Origin: Gimesia fumaroli
GTDB lineage: Bacteria > Planctomycetota > Planctomycetia > Planctomycetales > Planctomycetaceae
Direction of reading: 5' to 3'
Assembly (NCBI RefSeq): GCF_007754425.1
Contig: NZ_CP037452.1
Span: 5,059,164-5,123,163 of the forward strand
Length of the DNA stretch: 64,000 nt
Both the position numbers and the translations under genes were made by a program. Under the pieces are notes generated by a model. That model did not search any database. It was not told where the DNA came from and saw nothing but the letters and a program-made list of their open reading frames with translations. Positions 56,017 through 64,000 of the stretch are shown piece by piece; the first letter of the stretch is position 1, and the number at the start of each line of letters is the position of its first letter.

Positions 56017-58065
56017 GTGACACAGAAAAAATCGCTTCAAAATCCCCCGGTCGATTCTCCGTTTCCGGGAGTGAATGTTACGGAGTTGAAAACCAGCGAC
56101 TTTTTGCAGAATCTGGTGCAAATCGATCATCAACTGCTCAGGAATATTCTCGCCAATACGCCGTTGATTATCTGGGCCGTCGATCGGAACGGAATTGTGA
56201 CCTTCTCAGAAGGAGGAGGATTGAGAAAGGTAGGCTATCAACCTGGTGAATGGGTTGGCAGGTCTATCTTTGAAGAGTATTCCGATGATCCGGAGTTGAT
56301 CTCTATCTTCAGAAAAACGTTGAGAGGTGAAGCATTACGCTTGGAAAGATCGTTTGATAACCTGATTTTAGACGTAGAATACACGCCCCTGTTTGACGAG
56401 CAGGGAGATGTGGATGGTTTTCTGTCCGTGGCAACGGATATTACAGAAAAAACGCTTTCGCAAGAGGAACTGCGACTCTCCGAGGAACGATTCAGTAAAA
56501 TCTTCCAGGTCAACCCGATTGCGATGTGCATCACGGAAATGGAAACGGGAATTTTCGTTGAAGTTAATGAGGGCTTTCTGTCTGCCCTGCAATGCAGCCG
56601 GGAAGATATCCTGGGACAAAGTGCTTTGGACATTGGTTTCTGGCCGAACAAAGACAAACGCCAGAAAATGATTGAACAGGTAAAACAGGAGGGCACAGCG
56701 CGGGAACTGTTTTTCGATTTTGTGAACCCGAAAGGCGCCCGAATCTGTGCCTTATTGTCGGCAGTCCAGATTTATTTTCGGGGCGAAAACCTGCTACTCT
56801 CCTGTGTTAAAGATGTTACCGGAGAACATCAGGCACTGGAAGACCTGGAAAAATTAAATGAGCACCTCGAAGCCAGAGTCGTATCTCGAACAGCTGAACT
56901 TCAACACGCACATTCCATTCTGAACGAAGAGTATAAAAAACGGAATCGGCTCTATCGTGCACTACAGCAGACTGAAGCCAAATGGCGCTCTCTGGTTACC
57001 AACGCCCCCGATACGATTTTGACCCTGGACCGTGATGGTACCATCCTCTACGTCAACCACAAGATCGCATCGTTGGGAATGGAAGAGATTATTGGGTCAT
57101 CCATCTTCCAATACATGAAGACCGAGGACATCTCTAAAGCTAAACAGATCCTGCAAGAAGTCTTCCAGACTGGCACTCCCCAAGTCATGGAAACGGAAGG
57201 CCTCAACACCGAGGGAAAGAAAGCCCTCTATTCCTGTCGTGTAGGGGCCATGGTGAGTGGGGGCATCATTATCGCTGCGATGGTTATTGCCACCGATATC
57301 ACACACCAGAAACAGGCTGAGCAGGAGCTGGTGCGACGTCGTGCTGAACTCGCGCATCTTTCCCGCCTGTCGACCATGGGTGAACTGGCAGCAGAATTGT
57401 CCCACGAATTGAATCAGCCACTCGCGGCCATCAACAATTACACCAATGGTTGTATCCGCCGGATTCGATCCGGGACAACCAGCCTGGATAAGTTAATCGA
57501 ACCACTGGAAGAAATGTCGCGCCAGGCCCAGCGTGCCAGCGAAACTATCAAACGCCTGCGTCGTCATGTCCAGAAGAGTGATGTCGAACACAAGCCACTC
57601 GATCTGAACGGGGTGATCCAGAATTCAATTTCATTACTGGAACACGAAATACAACGAAACTTTGTGACATTACACCTGGAATTAAGTCCGGGCCCACTGC
57701 AGACAATTGGCGATGCCATTCAAATTGAACAGGTACTGGTCAATCTTATCATAAATGCCATCGAAGCCATGGCGGAGATACCCGTCGAAGAACGAAAACT
57801 GATCATTCAATCAGATAGGGACCAGGATGGAAATCTGGTTATTTGTGTAACTGATAGTGGAATAGGTTTGAAAAAAGAGGAAGAAAAATCTATCTTCGAA
57901 ACGTTCTATACAACTAAACAAAAAGGACTAGGGGTAGGCTTGTCCATTAGCCAGACAATTATAGAAGCGCACGGCGGCAAACTACACCCTCGTCGAAATA
58001 AAAAAGGGACGAGTTTTTTCATAACTCTGCCTGCAATCAATGGAGATAATCATCGTGGTTTCTGA
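56017..58065 (+). CDS. FixL/NtrY-type sensor histidine kinase with three PAS domains
   Basis: The 682 aa product starts at GTG 56017 after AAGAGGTAAGCA. It has three PAS segments: about residues 37-145 (NTPLIIWAVDRNGIVTFSEGGG), 155-275 (FSKIFQVNPIAMCITEMETG) and 325-440 (LVTNAPDTILTLDRDGTILYV), with a coiled linker near 285-320. The HisKA domain has the phospho-acceptor in ELSHELNQPLAAI (His463), and the ATPase domain has NLIINAIEAM, VTDSGIGLKKEE and GLGVGLSISQTII. No membrane helix is seen, so it senses a cytoplasmic signal. No conserved heme-binding His of FixL could be placed. Its stop overlaps the regulator's ribosome-binding region, so the pair is translationally coupled. Confidence 0.93.
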   Translation: MTQKKSLQNPPVDSPFPGVNVTELKTSDFLQNLVQIDHQLLRNILANTPLIIWAVDRNGIVTFSEGGGLRKVGYQPGEWVGRSIFEEYSDDPELISIFRKTLRGEALRLERSFDNLILDVEYTPLFDEQGDVDGFLSVATDITEKTLSQEELRLSEERFSKIFQVNPIAMCITEMETGIFVEVNEGFLSALQCSREDILGQSALDIGFWPNKDKRQKMIEQVKQEGTARELFFDFVNPKGARICALLSAVQIYFRGENLLLSCVKDVTGEHQALEDLEKLNEHLEARVVSRTAELQHAHSILNEEYKKRNRLYRALQQTEAKWRSLVTNAPDTILTLDRDGTILYVNHKIASLGMEEIIGSSIFQYMKTEDISKAKQILQEVFQTGTPQVMETEGLNTEGKKALYSCRVGAMVSGGIIIAAMVIATDITHQKQAEQELVRRRAELAHLSRLSTMGELAAELSHELNQPLAAINNYTNGCIRRIRSGTTSLDKLIEPLEEMSRQAQRASETIKRLRRHVQKSDVEHKPLDLNGVIQNSISLLEHEIQRNFVTLHLELSPGPLQTIGDAIQIEQVLVNLIINAIEAMAEIPVEERKLIIQSDRDQDGNLVICVTDSGIGLKKEEEKSIFETFYTTKQKGLGVGLSISQTIIEAHGGKLHPRRNKKGTSFFITLPAINGDNHRGF

Positions 58066-58711
58066 CGTTATGACAATCAATCAGGAAGCGACTGTATTTG
58101 TAGTTGATGACGATCCGGCAATACGAAAATCACTCCGGTGGCTTATCGAATCCGTCGGTCTCAAAGTTCAGACCCATGAACTGGCCAGCGAGTTTCTGGA
58201 AAGTTATTCTCCCGATTCTCCTGGCTGTCTTGTTCTGGACGTTCGCATACCGGGCATGAGCGGCCTGGAACTCCAGGAGAAACTCCGCGAACGGGGATAT
58301 GATATTCCCGTAATTATCGTCTCTGGATACGGCGATGTTCCGATGGCAGTGCGTGCCATGAAAGCGGGCGCAATTGACTTTTTAGAAAAACCAGTGAGTG
58401 ATCAGGTTTTGCTGGATTACATTCAAAAAGGAATCGAGCAGGATATCAAAAATAAGCAGGCGCGGTTACAAAACAAAGAGCTCATTGAGCGAAAAGAATC
58501 GCTGACCCGCCGGGAGCGGGAAGTGATGGAGTATGTTGTGTCCGGTCTTTCCAGCCGCGAGATTGCAGAGAAACTGACCGTCAGCTTTAAAACAGTGGAA
58601 GCACACCGTGCTAAAATCATGAAAAAAATGCAGGTCAAAAGCGTTCCCAAGCTGATTCAAATGGATTTGCAAATTCAAGGGACCGCGCCAGCCGGCTCCA
58701 GACAGCTCTGA
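58055..58711 (+). CDS. FixJ-type response regulator
   Basis: The start is uncertain. GTG 58055 has GGAGATAA at good spacing and gives 218 aa; ATG 58070 gives 213 aa. The receiver domain has TVFVVDDDPAIRKSL with acidic pocket, phospho-acceptor Asp in CLVLDVRIPGMSG (Asp57 from ATG 58070), and IPVIIVSGYGDVP with AIDFLEKPVSD. The C-terminal LuxR/GerE helix-turn-helix is LTRREREVMEYVV then GLSSREIAEKLTVSFKTVEAHR. This is the standard FixJ layout. It would activate genes on phosphorylation by the kinase encoded immediately upstream. Targets are unknown; ftr, 78 bp downstream on the same strand, could be one. Confidence 0.93.
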   Translation: MVSDVMTINQEATVFVVDDDPAIRKSLRWLIESVGLKVQTHELASEFLESYSPDSPGCLVLDVRIPGMSGLELQEKLRERGYDIPVIIVSGYGDVPMAVRAMKAGAIDFLEKPVSDQVLLDYIQKGIEQDIKNKQARLQNKELIERKESLTRREREVMEYVVSGLSSREIAEKLTVSFKTVEAHRAKIMKKMQVKSVPKLIQMDLQIQGTAPAGSRQL

Positions 58712-58789
58712 CTTTGTACTAAAAAACACGGAATACAGCCTGCAGACTCGACTGAAATCTAATTTTTTTGACATCGACTGGGAACAAAT

Positions 58790-59716
58790 TTGAATACTCA
58801 AACTGAACTGGAATTGAATGGCGTTCCCATTTGTGACACGTTTGCAGAAGCATTCACGACCGTAGGAACTCGAATTATTGTGACGGCACTGACAGAGTCC
58901 TGGGTCAAAATTGCAGCAGCCGAGGTCAGTGGCTATGCCACAAGTGTTATCGCCTGTGATGCGGAAGCCGGTGTCGAAAAATTTCTGACTCCTGAAGAAA
59001 GTCCAGATGGACGGCCAGGGGTCAGCCTGATGTTTTTCGCATTCAGCCGTTCTGCTTTGGAAAAAGCAGTCACGAACCGGGTGGGCCAATGCATTCTCAC
59101 CTGTCCCACAACCGCCTGTTATTCCGGGCTGACCGACTCTGATCCGGAAAAAGAGATCGCACTGGGAAGCCAGCTCCGCTTTTTTGGAGATGGCTTTCAG
59201 GTTTCCAAGAAATGGGGCAACCGCCGGCTCTGGCGAATACCCGTGATGGATGGGGAATTCGTTTGTGAAGATCGGGTTGGCACATTCAAAGGAGTGGCAG
59301 GAGGCAACCTGCTCATCTGTGCGACGGATCAAAAAAAAGGGCTGCTAGCGACAGAAGCCGCTGTTGCCGCCATGCAGACATTGGAACAGATCATTCTGCC
59401 TTTCCCCGGAGGGATCGTTCGAAGCGGCAGCAAAGTCGGCTCACGCTATACCAAACTGAAAGCCAGTACCAACGATGCCTACTGCCCGACGGTACGCGCA
59501 CAGACCACATCAGAACTGCCTGAGGGTACCGGCTGTGTTTACGAAATCGTTATCGATGGAGACTCATTCGACGCGGTGCAGCAGGCAATGCAGGCTGGTT
59601 TAATTGCCATCAGCCAACAACCAGGGGTTCTGGAAATCACAGCAGGAAACTATGGTGGAAAGTTAGGAAAACACCATTTTCACCTGAAGGACCTCGTGAA
59701 GACCTCTGGCCTGTAA
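58790..59716 (+). CDS. ftr: Formylmethanofuran-tetrahydromethanopterin formyltransferase
   Basis: The 308 aa product starts at TTG 58790, required because LNGVPICDTFAEAF is the first family motif (homologues begin at about this point). Further Ftr features are TALTESWVKIAAAEVSGYATS, RVGQCILTCPTTACYSGL, LRFFGDGFQVSKKW and NLLICATDQKKGL, with a C-terminal GNYGGKLGKHHFHLKDL. The enzyme moves a formyl group between tetrahydromethanopterin and methanofuran or its analogue, in the C1 oxidation pathway from formaldehyde. Planctomycetes are among the few bacteria known to hold this pathway. The partner genes (mch, fhc, mtd, mptG) are not in the window. Confidence 0.94.
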   Translation: MNTQTELELNGVPICDTFAEAFTTVGTRIIVTALTESWVKIAAAEVSGYATSVIACDAEAGVEKFLTPEESPDGRPGVSLMFFAFSRSALEKAVTNRVGQCILTCPTTACYSGLTDSDPEKEIALGSQLRFFGDGFQVSKKWGNRRLWRIPVMDGEFVCEDRVGTFKGVAGGNLLICATDQKKGLLATEAAVAAMQTLEQIILPFPGGIVRSGSKVGSRYTKLKASTNDAYCPTVRAQTTSELPEGTGCVYEIVIDGDSFDAVQQAMQAGLIAISQQPGVLEITAGNYGGKLGKHHFHLKDLVKTSGL

Positions 59717-59725
59717 GATTGTCGC

Positions 59726-62593
59726 TTAGCGGAAACTTTCTGAGATCAGCATTTCCTGCTCGAACTGGTGGCTCCTGCTGGACCCAGTCGCTGGGCTGGC
59801 ACTTGCCTGACGATAGACGCCCTGCAGAGGATGGCGGCCAAACAGATTTCCTTTAAAGCGACAATAGATGAATTGCCAGGCTCCCATGTTTTCCGGTTCT
59901 TCCTGGACCCAGTACACGGGAGTTCCTTCCGGATAAGGCGCTAACGCCTCTTCAAGCTCAGCTTTGGGAATCGGATAGAGTTGCTCCATCCGAATAATGG
60001 CTATATCATCGCGTTCTGCCTGTTTTCGATGCTCATTCAAATCGTAATAGATCTTTCCGGTGCACAGTAAAATCCGGGTGACCTGTTGAGGTTCAATGTC
60101 TGTCGTGTTGGCAATGACCTTGAAAAATGATCCCGAACTCATTGAAGAAAAGCTGGAGACGGCGTCATGATGGCGCAGTAGACTTTTGGGCGTCATCACA
60201 ATGAGTGGCTTGCGCCATTTGCGAATCATCTGACGTCTGAGCAAGTGGAAGAATTGATCGGGCGTTGTGGGAACTGCGATTTGAATGTTGTTTTCCGCAG
60301 CCATCTGCAAAAATCGTTCATATCGCGCACTGGAGTGTTCTGGTCCCTGCCCTTCGAATCCGTGTGGCAAGAGCATCACGATGCCACTGTAACGCTGCCA
60401 TTTATCTTCGGCACTGACGATAAACTGATCGATAATCACCTGGGCTGCATTACAGAAATCACCGAACTGGGCTTCCCAGACAATCAGACCATCGGGACAG
60501 TCTAAACTGTAACCATAATCGAAACCGAGTACGCCCGCTTCCGAAAGCGGGCTGTTGACAAACTCGACCGGTCCCTGCCCTGCCACCAGATGTTTGAGTG
60601 GCGTATATTTTTTCCCGGTTTTGACATCATGTATCACGGCATGGCGGTGACTGAATGTACCACGTTGTGCATCCTGACCACTCACACGAATCCGATAGCC
60701 TTCGGTCAATAAGGAAGCAAAGGCTAGAGATTCCGCTGCACCCCAATCTAATTTACGCTCACCTTCTGCCATTTCCCTACGAATGCGCAGTAACCGCTGA
60801 ATTTTCTTATGCGGTGTGAAACCCTCTGGAAATTCAGTCTGTTTTAATAACAGGTTGATCAGACTTTCTTCCGGAACTCCCGTATCGATCTGATCGGCGG
60901 GAAGCTCTTCGCCCCCGCGATATCCGGCCCAGATGCCTGCTGGCAGTTCCACGGTATGCGGATAATTATCCACGCGGGCAGCTGCCAACTCCGATTCCAG
61001 GTGGGTAATACTCTCTTCCTGGAGGCGGTCTCCGTCCTCCTGCGTGACTGACTTGCGTTCCAGCATTCGCTGGAGGAAGCTGTCGCGTACAGAGGGACGA
61101 TTGTTAATAATGTCATACATCAATGGCTGAGTGAAAGAAGGTTCATCCCCTTCATTATGACCACGACGACGATAGCAATACATGTCGATGACAACATCGC
61201 GATGGAATTCCTTACGGAAGTCCATTGCCAGTCGGACGACCTGAGCGACTGCTTCCGGATCTTCTCCATTCACGTGGAAGATGGGGATCTGCAGCATTTT
61301 CGCGACATCCGTCGCGTAGGTCGAAGAACGACTTTGTGCCGGGTCTGTCGTGAAACCGATCTGATTATTCACGACGACATGAATCGTTCCGCCGGTTCGA
61401 TACCCCTTCAACTCGCTCAGATTCAGGCTCTCCTGAACCACGCCCTCACCTGCAAAAGCCGCATCACCGTGAATCAACAGGACCATACCTTTGGTCCGAT
61501 CAATATTTTGCCAACGGTCCTGCTTGGCCCGCATCCGGCCCATGGCGACGGGATTCACAAACTCCAAATGGCTCGGGTTAAAACAGAGCGTCAGATGGAC
61601 ATTGTGCCCTGATTCGGTCATCCAGTCAGAACTATATCCCAAGTGATATTTGACATCGCCGCGTCCCACACTCATTTCGGGAACAGAGTCTTCATATTCT
61701 CGAAAGATTTCACGCGGTTTTTTACCCATGATATTCGTTAGCACATTCAAGCGGCCACGGTGCGCCATGCCGAACACGATCTCATCGACACCTTGCTCAC
61801 CCGCCTTTTCAACGGCAAGATCCAGCAGGGGAATCAGGCTTTCTGCTCCTTCCAGTGAGAAGCTTTTCAAGCCGACATATTTCTTCTGAATGAACTCTTC
61901 AAATACCACCGAATCTGTTAAACGACGTAAAATCCGCAGTGCTTCGGGACGTTCGAACTTGAGAAAGTTCGCGGTGCTTTCCATCCGGTCTTGCAGCCAC
62001 TTGCGAACGCGCAAACTGTCGATGTGCATGAACTGGGCACCAATGGATCGGCAGTAGGTGTTCTTTAACCATTGGATCATTTCTCGCAACGTACGCTGCG
62101 AGGGCCCTCCAAAGGTGGATGTGGAGAAAATCCGGTCATAGTCCCGTTCGGAAAAATCATAGAACTCGGGCATTAACTCGGCAGGTGTGGACCGTTTTTT
62201 CCCCAATGGATCAAGCGATGCCAGAATGTGTCCCCGGACTCGATAATTTCGAATCAGCTGATCGAGACGTTCCTGTCGATCAGCAATTTTCATTGTCTGG
62301 CGATCCGTTCCTTCCGTTTTTTGCGATCCGGGAGGATTGAACATCGTATGACGTTTGAAGGAAGGCCCAAAGCCTGGTCTTTGCTTACGCGTGATTTTGT
62401 GAGGGAACCGGGCGAAGAAATCCTGCCATTCCTGCGAGACGGAGCCTGGCGACTTCAAATAGCTCGCATACAGCTCTTCAACGAACGTTAACGATTCCGA
62501 GCTGATTTCGTTAACTAACTCTTCCGGCAACTGACTCTCATAGTGTCCATTGTCGTCAAAGTGGGATGAAACTGCATCTGGTTTATCTAACAT
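59726..62593 (-). CDS. sucA: 2-Oxoglutarate dehydrogenase E1 component
   Basis: From ATG 62593, preceded by GGAGAGGGCACA, the product is 955 aa, the normal size for OGDH E1. The short N-terminal region ([20 protein letters not shown]) and ThDP-binding core are present: [90 protein letters not shown] and [20 protein letters not shown]. The transketolase-like C-terminal half carries [21 protein letters not shown]. It decarboxylates 2-oxoglutarate in the TCA cycle and hands the succinyl group to E2. E2 and E3 genes are not adjacent, so it is a stand-alone unit here. Confidence 0.96.
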   Translation of the reverse strand: MLDKPDAVSSHFDDNGHYESQLPEELVNEISSESLTFVEELYASYLKSPGSVSQEWQDFFARFPHKITRKQRPGFGPSFKRHTMFNPPGSQKTEGTDRQTMKIADRQERLDQLIRNYRVRGHILASLDPLGKKRSTPAELMPEFYDFSERDYDRIFSTSTFGGPSQRTLREMIQWLKNTYCRSIGAQFMHIDSLRVRKWLQDRMESTANFLKFERPEALRILRRLTDSVVFEEFIQKKYVGLKSFSLEGAESLIPLLDLAVEKAGEQGVDEIVFGMAHRGRLNVLTNIMGKKPREIFREYEDSVPEMSVGRGDVKYHLGYSSDWMTESGHNVHLTLCFNPSHLEFVNPVAMGRMRAKQDRWQNIDRTKGMVLLIHGDAAFAGEGVVQESLNLSELKGYRTGGTIHVVVNNQIGFTTDPAQSRSSTYATDVAKMLQIPIFHVNGEDPEAVAQVVRLAMDFRKEFHRDVVIDMYCYRRRGHNEGDEPSFTQPLMYDIINNRPSVRDSFLQRMLERKSVTQEDGDRLQEESITHLESELAAARVDNYPHTVELPAGIWAGYRGGEELPADQIDTGVPEESLINLLLKQTEFPEGFTPHKKIQRLLRIRREMAEGERKLDWGAAESLAFASLLTEGYRIRVSGQDAQRGTFSHRHAVIHDVKTGKKYTPLKHLVAGQGPVEFVNSPLSEAGVLGFDYGYSLDCPDGLIVWEAQFGDFCNAAQVIIDQFIVSAEDKWQRYSGIVMLLPHGFEGQGPEHSSARYERFLQMAAENNIQIAVPTTPDQFFHLLRRQMIRKWRKPLIVMTPKSLLRHHDAVSSFSSMSSGSFFKVIANTTDIEPQQVTRILLCTGKIYYDLNEHRKQAERDDIAIIRMEQLYPIPKAELEEALAPYPEGTPVYWVQEEPENMGAWQFIYCRFKGNLFGRHPLQGVYRQASASPATGSSRSHQFEQEMLISESFR

Positions 62594-63000
62594 TGTGCCC
62601 TCTCCGGGCTTAGAGACGAACAACCGACAAAATACCATAGATGCCCCTCAGACAAGGGATTCACCACTGGATTGTCGATGAAACGAGTTCTAAACGGTTT
62701 TCTTTTACGCTATTGTATAAGATCAGAGTTTTAAAGCTCTCTCCTCAAGCTGACTTGCGCTGTCATTGTGAAAGTTACCAAACTCGTTTTGGCATTCCTA
62801 CTCATCCGCTGCCAATCTTTTATCCAAAATTTCAGGAAAAACCGGAATAACAGGCAAATGTATGCCTGGATTATAATGCAGAGACCTTGAATACCGAAAC
62901 ACAAATGCAGACTGCGCAACAAAAAAACCGGCTCCGATAAAAGTTCGCATCGGGCCGGCTTTTCGATGTAGCCTTTGTCATTCGCGATTCTGCGAATGTA
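62594..63000. other. Intergenic region upstream of sucA, containing the DUF3467 terminator
   Basis: This 407 bp gap between two minus-strand genes has no coding frame beyond noise. Its right part holds the DUF3467 terminator (62921-62958). The remainder, AT-rich from 62690 to 62870, probably contains the sucA promoter, which I could not pinpoint. Confidence 0.45.
62921..62958 (-). terminator. Rho-independent terminator of the DUF3467 gene
   Basis: On the minus strand CCGGCCCGAT pairs with ATCGG-A-GCCGG (10 bp with one bulged A), followed by seven T residues. Confidence 0.85.
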
Positions 63001-63351
63001 CTATGACTTCTGAACAACACGTTTACGAATGTCTGTTTCCAGAACTCCGAATGCCTGTTCGTGACGTTGCAGTGCCATTGAAAGTGCACTCAGCAGTCGC
63101 TTGGCGGTGTAGTGATTCAGAATAATCCGCTGGCCAACGTTGATCTCAGTATTCGCAGGATCAAGAGGCTGTGGATTTAAACCCAGGTCCAGAATCAATT
63201 CTTCTGGAGTACTGGAAACGCGGCAGAAGTTAGCATAGCTGGCTGCGACGTTGTCGTCGTTCACCTTCACCTGCTGCTGTTGTTGAGCTGGCGCCTGTCC
63301 TGCTGCTTCTGTTGTAGCTTCAGCTGATTTTTCATCTTTCTTAGCACTCAC
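63001..63351 (-). CDS. DUF3467 family small protein
   Basis: The 116 aa product starts at GTG 63351 with GAGGAG upstream. After a Lys/Glu/Gln-rich N-terminus (about 1-32) the core NVAASYANFCRVSSTPEELI then LDLGLNP and ILNHYTAKRLLSALSMALQRHE matches DUF3467, a compact alpha/beta domain. No signal or membrane segment is seen. The function is not established. A strong terminator follows the gene and a 379 bp gap precedes it, so it is transcribed alone. Confidence 0.85.
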   Translation of the reverse strand: MSAKKDEKSAEATTEAAGQAPAQQQQQVKVNDDNVAASYANFCRVSSTPEELILDLGLNPQPLDPANTEINVGQRIILNHYTAKRLLSALSMALQRHEQAFGVLETDIRKRVVQKS

Positions 63352-63730
63352 GCTTGGTTTCTCCTCAATGTTATAAAATCTTAAGAAGTAATTGGTTCCA
63401 GAAATAGGGACCTGAACTGATGGGGAATCAAAACGATCTGTTTAAAAAACAGCTTCCCCCCGTGTTAGATTGCTTTGTCATGACTTGTTCAAAGACTCCT
63501 GAAACATAACATCAGATTGTTCAGTATTCAAGAAAAGAGAGGACAGACTTTGAAAGTCTTTAAATACATTCATGTTGGATTAACGAAATTGACTGCATGT
63601 TGCTAAAAGGCAACGCATCCCCCATCTTTCCTACAGCAGCCATTTAGTTTACATTAGAGAAAAAGCGTCCTTATGGTGATTTAAAAAGCCCCCATAAGGA
63701 CGCGTCGTTCACTTATGAACTTCACCTGAC
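63352..63730. other. Intergenic region between the right-edge gene and the DUF3467 gene
   Basis: This 379 bp gap lies between two minus-strand genes. It holds the terminator of the right-edge gene (63658-63703) and AT-rich sequence with the presumed DUF3467 promoter. No coding frame or other repeat is seen. Confidence 0.45.
63658..63703 (-). terminator. Rho-independent terminator of the right-edge gene
   Basis: A perfect 12-bp stem GCGTCCTTATGG (63665-63676) and CCATAAGGACGC (63692-63703) is followed on the minus strand by TTTTTCTC. It lies 27 nt past the stop at 63731. Confidence 0.9.
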
Positions 63731-64000
63731 TTACAGAATGGGGCCTGCCCAGTCAGAGAAGACATCGTCAAATTCCGCATCGAACTCTTGAGTCAGCCCC
63801 AGAAGATCGGAATCGGTTTCTGTCTGGCCAGCATCGGAGTTCGGGCTGTGTTCGCGGCTGTCAACGATAGACAGCCCATTGAGCCGCAGGTTGCTGACCT
63901 GTTCGTCATTCAGACCTTCCAACACGGTTAAATCAAGCTCGTCCTGATTCAGTGTAGACGAATTGAGATTCAACTGAGTTCGAGTCAGATTGAACTGTGG
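63731..64000 (-). CDS. C-terminal part of an unknown acidic protein (5' end outside window)
   Basis: The frame is open to the right edge, so the TTG at 63973 is not necessarily its start. The visible 89 residues begin PQFNLTRTQLNLNSSTLNQ and continue DELDLTVLEGLNDEQVSN with LRLNGLSIVDSREH, then a Ser/Asp/Glu-rich tail ending DDVFSDWAGPIL. The regular spacing of Leu and Asn at the start suggests a beta-helix or leucine-rich repeat ending. I recognise no family. A terminator follows the stop, so this is the end of its transcription unit. Confidence 0.55.
   Translation of the reverse strand, partial: PQFNLTRTQLNLNSSTLNQDELDLTVLEGLNDEQVSNLRLNGLSIVDSREHSPNSDAGQTETDSDLLGLTQEFDAEFDDVFSDWAGPIL

Overview
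The window looks like a chromosomal segment of a planctomycete (Planctomycetota), probably a Gimesia/Planctomyces-type member. It carries several families that are rare outside the phylum: PVC-type membrane-bound dehydrogenase/cytochrome c fusions, a DUF1501 plus PSCyt/DUF1549/DUF1553 pair, a DUF1559 prepilin-like protein with its small lipoprotein partner, a Cys-rich YTV-type surface protein, FHA-GAF-SpoIIE phosphatase and Ser/Thr kinases, and ftr of the tetrahydromethanopterin C1 pathway. The genus is inferred from gene content, not from a marker gene. I recognised no rRNA, tRNA, CRISPR array or transposase.

Layout. 1-4.5 kb: the 3' part of a BlaR1/M56-like gene with repeated carboxypeptidase-regulatory domains (cut by the left edge), a dGTPase and a TPR lipoprotein. 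4.7-7.0 kb: a three-gene unit of DUF2089 regulator, small membrane protein and caspase-fold (C25-like) protease. 7.4-9.1 kb: DUF1559 protein and lipoprotein. 9.2-16.9 kb: a sugar-utilisation run on the plus strand (XylR-type regulator, zinc alcohol dehydrogenase, sodium/solute symporter, secreted aldose 1-epimerase, secreted GH2 glycosidase). 17-25 kb, minus strand: PVC dehydrogenase/cytochrome, DUF1501 and PSD1/cytochrome proteins, then an aldehyde dehydrogenase with a clear terminator. 26.9-33.1 kb: HEAT-like protein, Arg-rich membrane protein, second PVC dehydrogenase, SGNH-like hydrolase. 33.2-40.9 kb: a signalling block of two Ser/Thr kinases, an FHA-GAF-SpoIIE phosphatase, a DinG helicase and a small chaperone-like protein. 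41-48 kb: metabolic and repair genes (aminotransferase, NUDIX hydrolase, SMP-30/esterase fusion, family-5 uracil-DNA glycosylase, PurU).

48.0-53.9 kb is the most unusual region. Five tandem paralogous genes encode about 105-112 aa pilin-like proteins with one N-terminal hydrophobic helix and a conserved DDCDLNT(T/S)CD motif. They are separated by long non-coding leaders. Leaders 1, 2 and 3 each fold by eye into three successive hairpins whose sequences differ but whose pairing is kept. Two copies share the same terminator hairpin, and the array converges on a gene for a Cys-rich YTV-type wall protein. I regard this as the best candidate for an undescribed surface-appendage system with RNA-level control.

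54-64 kb: MobA/MocA-like nucleotidyltransferase, SurE, a FixL/FixJ-type two-component pair, Ftr, 2-oxoglutarate dehydrogenase E1, a DUF3467 protein and a protein cut by the right edge.
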